Below, piece after piece: positions 59,115-64,000 of a stretch of 64,000 nucleotides of DNA. The notes beneath the pieces were generated by a model that saw only the letters and a list, made by a program, of their open reading frames with translations, was not told the origin of the DNA and searched no databases. The position numbers were made by a program, and so were the translations under genes. Each line of letters opens with the position of its first letter. Position 1 is the first letter of the stretch. Source of the stretch: CAKVLS01 sp045534265 (GTDB taxonomy: Bacteria > Bacillota > Clostridia > Christensenellales > UBA1242); contig JAZSJH010000005.1 of the NCBI GenBank assembly GCA_045534265.1, forward strand, positions 62,001-126,000, given 5' to 3'.

Positions 59115-61334
59115 TATTTTGTTATTAATATTTTTGTTTAGCCAGTAGGCTACGCCATCTTCTTTATATGATTTTGTAACTTCGGTTGATATTGCTTTTA
59201 ATTCGTCTACAGCATTGCCTAGAGCAACTTTTGTTCCGCATACTTCAAACATAGATATATCATTAACCGAATCGCCAAACACAACTGCGTCTTTTGCATC
59301 AAGTCCTATAAGAGTAAGAAGTTTTGATAATCTCTCGCCCTTGGTCATACGAAGGTAGGTCACATTAATCCAGCAGTTAGATGAGAAAGAGTCTCTCATG
59401 CTAAATACTTGAAGAGAAGCATATTGTTGTTGCATCTTCTCAATGGCTGGGTTTACAAGAGTTTGGTCTTCAAAGAACACTTCAAACTTAATAAGCGGTT
59501 TTTTAGGAAGATTGCGAAGGTCAGGTTTTGTTTTGATGGTTCTGCCTTCTGCCGTAAAGTACATAGCTTGACTTGGCTTTTTCTTATTAAGTGTGGTCAT
59601 AATATCTTTTACCCACTCACGAGGAATTTCGTTGTAGTTGATAACGACATTATTTTTTAGGTCATATATTATTGCGCCTTCGCAGCATACTGCGTAGTCA
59701 CAAACAACTTTTCGACCATTAAATATTTGTAAAACTTCGTCTAAGTTTCTGCCAGTTGCTATAATAATTACGTGTTTTTCACTAGCAAGGCTCATAGCTT
59801 TGTATGTTTTGTCTGTAAGTATTCCTTTGTGGTTTAGGATTGTTCCGTCACAGTCAAATACTAATGCTTTACGTTTGTTTTCAAGATAATTTTTGATAAA
59901 TTCGCTTTTTTCAGCAGACTCTTCTTTGATAGTTGTTGCTGGTGGTTTAAGTTTAGGAGCTTTTTTGATCATAACAATCGCCCAAATAATAGCGATAATC
60001 ATAGGTGGGATGTTTGTAAGTGTTGGAAGAAGTGGAACTGCGATAATTCCCATTTTCAAAACATAATACACAAAATATAATGCAGGTACTCTAATAACAA
60101 GCGTTCTTAATATTTGGTTAACCATATTTGCATTAGTTTTTCCAAGGGCGCTAACTGTACCAATAGATACATCATTTAGGGCATTTGAAACATAATCCCA
60201 TTTTTGAACAGAGAAGAATAATAAAAGCAAGTCTGCATACTCTGGGTAACCTCTTGTCATAAAGCTGATGATTGGTTTTTGAAGTAAGGTCATAATAAGT
60301 ATTGTAAGTAATACTTCTACAACGGCTATAGATATCGCCCAAAGATATACTTTTTTGATTCTATCAAAGTTGCCTTTACCGAAGTTTTGAGCAATTACGG
60401 TATTAACTGTATTACGGGTAGCGGTAACAAATGTTGAAGCTAGGGCAGTCATAAGTGCCATTAAGTCCCACATAGTAACACACTCAAGACCGTAAAATTC
60501 AGATACTTTTGAGTTAATAAATATTTTTGTATAATAAAATACAAAACTACCTAAAAATAGTGGTAGAGCAACTTTGATTAGTGTCTTCAAAAATCTACTA
60601 TCATAGTGTCCGTATTTTACTCTATAAATTCTGTTTTTGTTAAAAATTGTAGTAAAAGCAAACACAAGCATAAAGCATTGAGCAATGACAGTTGCAAAAG
60701 CAAAATGTGTATTTGTAATGCCTGGAATACCTGCAAAAGCAAGAATAGAACTAAGCGCCATCTTAATGCCGATAACACCAAGATTGACAAATACAAGTTT
60801 TTTTGTTGTACCTTTGGCTCTTTCTAGAGCTATGTATACAGAGTTGAAACAATTTATTGAAACAGATAATACATGAACAACATAGCAGCCATATGATGTT
60901 GCAATAACTTCTTCTGGGGTGTTCATAATTCTAAGAATTGGAAGACCAAAACCTATAAAAATAAACAGAATAAAAGCACACAAAAAGCATATAGCATAAA
61001 ATGTCGTAGTCAAAAATTTATTTGCTTTCTTTTCATCTTTTGCGCCGATAGCTTGGCTGACAAGTATTACCATGGCGGTAGTTATTGCCCAGCTAAATGT
61101 GTTAAGCAAGTTTTTTATCTCACTAAGATAAGCAAGGCCATCAACTTTACCAACGCTACTAACAGACATTACAAAGGTGTCAAAGAATGTATACAATTTG
61201 TCTATCATAGCATAGGCAAAAAGAGGCAATATAATGCTAAATAGCATTTTTGGGATATTGCCGCTTAATATATTTTGCCTAGCTTTGTTAGCTTTCTCAT
61301 TGGCTTTATTTACAATAACTTCTGCCTTTTCCAT
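59112..61334 (-). CDS. Fusion of a MATE-type transporter and a Cof-type HAD phosphatase
   Basis: 740 residues, continuous frame. Residues about 25-465 form a 12-helix MATE/MOP-superfamily transporter (PKMLFSIILPLFAYAMIDKLYTFFDT, VSQAIGAKDEKKANKF, ALASTFVTATRNTVNTVIAQNFGKG). After a charged linker (about 466-485), residues 486-740 form an HAD Cof-type domain: KALVFDCDGTILNHKG (nucleophile Asp near 493), IIATGRN (motif II), Lys in MTKGERLSKLL (motif III) and VVFGDSVNDISMFE (motif IV). All phosphatase motifs are intact. Stand-alone MATE and Cof proteins are common; fusion is not. The phosphatase would face the cytoplasm. Confidence 0.85.
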   Translation of the reverse strand: MEKAEVIVNKANEKANKARQNILSGNIPKMLFSIILPLFAYAMIDKLYTFFDTFVMSVSSVGKVDGLAYLSEIKNLLNTFSWAITTAMVILVSQAIGAKDEKKANKFLTTTFYAICFLCAFILFIFIGFGLPILRIMNTPEEVIATSYGCYVVHVLSVSINCFNSVYIALERAKGTTKKLVFVNLGVIGIKMALSSILAFAGIPGITNTHFAFATVIAQCFMLVFAFTTIFNKNRIYRVKYGHYDSRFLKTLIKVALPLFLGSFVFYYTKIFINSKVSEFYGLECVTMWDLMALMTALASTFVTATRNTVNTVIAQNFGKGNFDRIKKVYLWAISIAVVEVLLTILIMTLLQKPIISFMTRGYPEYADLLLLFFSVQKWDYVSNALNDVSIGTVSALGKTNANMVNQILRTLVIRVPALYFVYYVLKMGIIAVPLLPTLTNIPPMIIAIIWAIVMIKKAPKLKPPATTIKEESAEKSEFIKNYLENKRKALVFDCDGTILNHKGILTDKTYKAMSLASEKHVIIIATGRNLDEVLQIFNGRKVVCDYAVCCEGAIIYDLKNNVVINYNEIPREWVKDIMTTLNKKKPSQAMYFTAEGRTIKTKPDLRNLPKKPLIKFEVFFEDQTLVNPAIEKMQQQYASLQVFSMRDSFSSNCWINVTYLRMTKGERLSKLLTLIGLDAKDAVVFGDSVNDISMFEVCGTKVALGNAVDELKAISTEVTKSYKEDGVAYWLNKNINNKI

Positions 61335-61422
61335 AACTCAAATTATATCATAAGGCAAAACAAAAGAAAAACAAAAAGCGACATAAAATAGTATATTTAT
61401 ATATTAATTATTATTTATAAAG

Positions 61423-61451
61423 TAAAAAAAGAGCGAAGTAAGGTTCACTCT
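61423..61451 (-). terminator. Terminator-like hairpin
   Basis: Minus-strand GAGTGAA/TTCGCTC hairpin followed by a T-run, between the 61505 gene and the MATE-HAD gene. Confidence 0.65.
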
Positions 61452-61504
61452 TTAATTTTTTGTTTATAAAATTTAGTTGTCATAATAATTATTTTTGTTT
61501 TTAA

Positions 61505-62062
61505 TTAAATGTCGTATGTTGGCAAAATGCCTTTTTTGATGTTTTCATATTCTTTGTCAAGGTCAAGGTTTGTGCAGTGTTCAATAAACTTCTGTAATTC
61601 GTCTTTTGTAAAATACACAGGGTCTTCAGTTGGAACTTCAAAGTATTTAAGATATTGCTCATCAATGTACTCTTTACCATAAGAGTAGAGTTCAAACAAA
61701 GCTTTGTTTATTTTGTTGTATTCTTTACCAAGAGCGCCAAGACAATTTACAAAGTTTGGGTCTTTGTGATATTTTTTGATGCAAAGCTCGTGATAGAATA
61801 AATAGTCTGTCAAAAGGTGCAAAAAATATCCTTTATCGTGGTCAGTTTTTATATCGTGTTCTTTTGGGAAAGGTAGCAAGTTTACTTTATAAATTAGGTC
61901 ATCATAGCTTGTGATTATTTTGACGCTTTCGGTATAGTGTGACTGCGGTTTTTGATAAAAATCGGGGTAAAAAGAGCCGTTAATGTATTCTTGCATATTT
62001 TTTATATTATTTTTTTCGGCTGATTTTAGCGCTATTATGTAATGTATTGTAAGTCCTGGCAT
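61505..62062 (-). CDS. Hypothetical protein with PLC-like His/Asp pattern
   Basis: 185 residues. MPGLTIHYIIALKSAEKN, EYINGSFYPDFYQKPQSHYTES, DKGYFLHLLTDYLFYHELC: a His near the start, Pro-Asp in the first turn, and LHxxxD in a central helix are arranged as in small zinc-dependent phospholipase-C-like proteins of Firmicutes, though some usual ligands are not evident. Soluble. GGAATTTGG lies upstream of the ATG. Function unknown. Confidence 0.5.
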   Translation of the reverse strand: MPGLTIHYIIALKSAEKNNIKNMQEYINGSFYPDFYQKPQSHYTESVKIITSYDDLIYKVNLLPFPKEHDIKTDHDKGYFLHLLTDYLFYHELCIKKYHKDPNFVNCLGALGKEYNKINKALFELYSYGKEYIDEQYLKYFEVPTEDPVYFTKDELQKFIEHCTNLDLDKEYENIKKGILPTYDI

Positions 62063-62109
62063 TTGTCCAAATTCCTTTTTTTACTTTATATAGATTATAT
62101 TGCAAATGT

Positions 62110-62137
62110 AAAAAAAAGACTAGCAAATTTGCTAGTC
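62110..62137 (-). terminator. Terminator of the oxoamine-synthase gene
   Basis: Perfect palindrome GACTAGCAAATTTGCTAGTC followed on the minus strand by eight T. Confidence 0.8.
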
Positions 62138-62143
62138 AATAAA

Positions 62144-63331
62144 TTATTTTTTAAGAAGATTATGTTTTGCCATAACAGTAGCTATTATATCTGCTGCTCT
62201 GTCGATTTGTTCTTCATTTAGAGTTGCCATATAGCTTGTTCTTATCATAGCTTCACCTGCAGGAGCTGCTGGGGCTACTACTGGGTTTACATATACGCCA
62301 GCTTCAAATAGTTCCATACAAATTTGGAAAGTTAAGTTGTCGTCATATGTGTTGATAGGGATAATAGGAGCTACACTATCTCTAATGTCAATACCTTTTT
62401 CTTTATATTTCTTTCTTGCATAGTCTGCAATCTCAAGAACTCTCTTTGGTCTTTCTGGTTCTAGTTTGATAACATCAAGAGCAGCTTGAGCGCAAGCTAC
62501 ATTTGCAGGTGGAAGAGAAGCTGCAAAGATAAATGGTCTAGAGTTGTGTTGTACAAAGTGACAAACTTCGGCAGATGCTGCCATAAAGCCGCCAAGAGAA
62601 GCTAAGCTTTTAGAGAATGTGCTCATAATGATATCAACTTCGTCTTCAAGTCCAAAGTGAGAAGCTGTACCTCTACCGCCTTCGCCAAATACACCAAATC
62701 CGTGAGCATCATCAACCATAACTCTAGCGCCGTATTTTTTAGCAAGGCGTACAATTTCTGGCAAGTTACATAGGTCACCGCCCATAGAGAATACGCCATC
62801 AGTTACGATAAGTTTGCCTTTGTCATCAGGAACTGATGCTAGTTGTCTTTCCAAATCTTCCATATCGTTGTGTTCGTATCTAAGTAGTTTTGCATAACTT
62901 AGTCTGCAAGCATCATAGATAGAAGCATGGTTTTCTTTATCTCCGATAATAACATCATTTCTTCCTGCAATACAGCTAATGATAGCTAGGTTGCTTGTAA
63001 AACCTGTAGAGAAGGTAAGAGCTGCTTCTTTGTGAACGAACTCAGCAAGGTCTTTTTCTAGTTTGATATGTTGCTTAAGTGTTCCGTTCAAAAATCTAGA
63101 ACCAGAGCAGCCTGAGCCGTATGTGTCTATGGCTTGTTTGCCAGCTTCGATAATTTTTTCGTTAATAGTAAGTCCAAGGTAGTTGTTAGAGCCAAGCATA
63201 ATTACGTGTGTTCCGTCCATAACAACTTCTGTGTCTTGTCTTGTATCTAATGCGTGAAAGTAAGGATAGATACCTGCTTCCATCGCCTTTTTTGCTGTTG
63301 TGTAATCTTTACATTTTTGAAATAAATCCAT
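62144..63331 (-). CDS. Alpha-oxoamine synthase (KBL/AONS/SPT-type PLP enzyme)
   Basis: 395 residues. Condenses an amino acid with an acyl-CoA. SNNYLGLT, GSGCSGSRFLNGTL, TFSTGFTSNLAII, TDGVFSMGGD, VMVDDAHGFGVFG and the PLP-lysine motif STFSKSLASLGGF are all present. Candidates are glycine C-acetyltransferase (threonine breakdown), 8-amino-7-oxononanoate synthase (biotin) and serine palmitoyltransferase (sphingolipids). The opening MDLFQKC..YYFHALDTRQDTEV block and PVVAPAAPAGEAMIRTSYMAT end recall the bacterial SPT-like group, but this is not decisive. No biotin or threonine-degradation gene is adjacent. Confidence 0.8.
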   Translation of the reverse strand: MDLFQKCKDYTTAKKAMEAGIYPYFHALDTRQDTEVVMDGTHVIMLGSNNYLGLTINEKIIEAGKQAIDTYGSGCSGSRFLNGTLKQHIKLEKDLAEFVHKEAALTFSTGFTSNLAIISCIAGRNDVIIGDKENHASIYDACRLSYAKLLRYEHNDMEDLERQLASVPDDKGKLIVTDGVFSMGGDLCNLPEIVRLAKKYGARVMVDDAHGFGVFGEGGRGTASHFGLEDEVDIIMSTFSKSLASLGGFMAASAEVCHFVQHNSRPFIFAASLPPANVACAQAALDVIKLEPERPKRVLEIADYARKKYKEKGIDIRDSVAPIIPINTYDDNLTFQICMELFEAGVYVNPVVAPAAPAGEAMIRTSYMATLNEEQIDRAADIIATVMAKHNLLKK

Positions 63332-63613
63332 TATTTTCTCCTATTTACTTTTGGGATTTCTAACTTAAATTATAATATAAAAGTTTTAACTCAGTGTTAA
63401 CTTTTTGTTTTAACAAATAAAAAAATGTTAAAATTTGTAACTGCTTTATAAAATAACAACTTAAGAAAGGTGTCTTTATTGTAATATAATAAGTGTCCTT
63501 TATGCAAATAAATTCGGCAAAAAAATATTTTCTCACAAAAAATTTTTTTAGTACAAATTTTGTTTTGAAAGTTATCAAAAATGTAGTATTATAATGCTAA
63601 GGGTGGAAAGATT

Positions 63614-64000
63614 ATGATTTGTATTTCTAACGCAACACTTAAATATACAAAAGAATTTTGTGCGGTAAACAACTTGTCTTTGGATATAGCAAAAGGCGAA
63701 ATTGTAGCTTTGTACGGACCAAAAGACAGTGGCAAGTCTTGTTTGATTAGAATGTGTGCAGGACTTGAAAAGTTGACTAGCGGCGAAATTTATATAAAAG
63801 ATATCCCTGTATCAAAACTAGACACAGAGAACGATATTTCTATGGGGTATATTCCTTGGAAGGGTAGTTTTTTTGAAAACAAAACCGTTTATGAAAACAT
63901 TTTGTACGTGTTAAAGGTACGTAAAGTTCCTAAACAAGACTGGGAAAATATTATAAATAAGCTACTTATTGATTATAAAATTGAAAAATTAAAAGATGTT
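63614..64000 (+). CDS. ABC transporter ATP-binding protein, 3'-truncated by window edge
   Basis: First 129 residues only. ICISNATLKYTKEFCAVNNLSLDIAKGEIVAL leads into Walker A YGPKDSGKSCL (with Asp where Asn is usual), and SMGYIPWKGSFFENKTVYENILYVLKV is the Q-loop region with TVYENI. Signature and Walker B lie beyond the window. GGGTGGAAAG precedes ATG 63614, and TATAAT at 63590-63595 lies 18 nt before the start. Likely the first gene of a transporter operon. Confidence 0.82.
   Translation, partial: MICISNATLKYTKEFCAVNNLSLDIAKGEIVALYGPKDSGKSCLIRMCAGLEKLTSGEIYIKDIPVSKLDTENDISMGYIPWKGSFFENKTVYENILYVLKVRKVPKQDWENIINKLLIDYKIEKLKDV

Noticed and set aside
1..64000. CRISPR array, rRNA operon or insertion sequence
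   Set aside because: No regularly spaced repeats, no rRNA sequence and no transposase with terminal repeats were seen on either strand.

Overview
The window is a low-GC chromosomal segment from a Gram-positive (Firmicutes/Clostridia-type) bacterium, most likely an uncultured, host-associated lineage. This rests on the AT-rich coding bias, strong AGGAG-type ribosome sites, consensus TTGACA/TATAAT promoters, and typical Firmicutes genes: an alpha2-type glycyl-tRNA synthetase behind a T-box, metK behind a SAM riboswitch, ctsR-clpC, long-form hpf, a comEC-holA pair with rpsT nearby, degV, a YtrA-type GntR regulator with an ABC transporter, and csoR with a P1B ATPase. Species cannot be fixed from the sequence. 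Coding density is high, and three tRNA genes (Lys-CTT, Glu-CTC, Leu-CAA) are present.

Layout. 1-4.3 kb: end of an RlmD/TrmA-type RNA methyltransferase, an AAC(6')-like acetyltransferase, a lipoprotein and four small membrane or unknown proteins. 4.3-5.9 kb: SAM riboswitch-metK and tRNA-Lys. 5.9-7.8 kb: a two-gene island (AbiH-type phage defence protein plus an HNH-like partner) bounded by a perfect 41-bp direct repeat made of the tRNA 3' end and its terminator. 8-16 kb: flavoprotein, gpsA, Nudix, a small reverse-strand operon with an HTH protein, HAD phosphatase, S51 peptidase, alr, rsmD. 16-22 kb: T-box-glyS, two envelope proteins (a zinc-ribbon lipoprotein with a degenerate metallo-beta-lactamase domain, and a PQ-repeat membrane protein), dut and a PD-(D/E)XK-like protein, tRNA-Glu. 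22-33.6 kb: comEC, holA, M28 peptidase, kinase-like protein, rpsT, murI, HD hydrolase, DUF4097 lipoprotein, Fe-ADH, tRNA-Leu. 34-42.6 kb: Nudix, ytrA-type ABC operon, rfbB, the first of two paralogous zinc-ribbon membrane proteins, a CYTH protein, and a stand-alone reverse transcriptase preceded by a structured non-coding RNA. 43-64 kb: csoR-copper-type ATPase, polA, lytic transglycosylase, lysS, degV, dinB, the second zinc-ribbon paralogue, ctsR-clpC, hpf, a MATE-HAD fusion, an alpha-oxoamine synthase, and the start of an ABC transporter ATPase.

Most notable signals. (1) The reverse transcriptase at 39699-40919 (YSDD active site, no maturase or intron) follows a roughly 133-nt RNA whose ends are complementary, whose core can form an H-type pseudoknot, and whose predicted transcription start falls on the first base of the closing stem; it looks like a ncRNA-RT element of the defence-RT or retron type but fits no class I can name. 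(2) The AbiH island at tRNA-Lys has clean attachment-like repeats but no integrase. (3) Two paralogous genes 16 kb apart have promoters whose -35/-10 spacer contains a G10 or G11 tract (spacers of 18 and 20 nt), a likely slipped-strand phase-variation switch, followed by a leader hairpin with compensatory changes. (4) Several genes have a -10 box only 6-7 nt before the start codon, implying leaderless mRNAs. Functions below are read from motifs and remembered family signatures; no database search was run.
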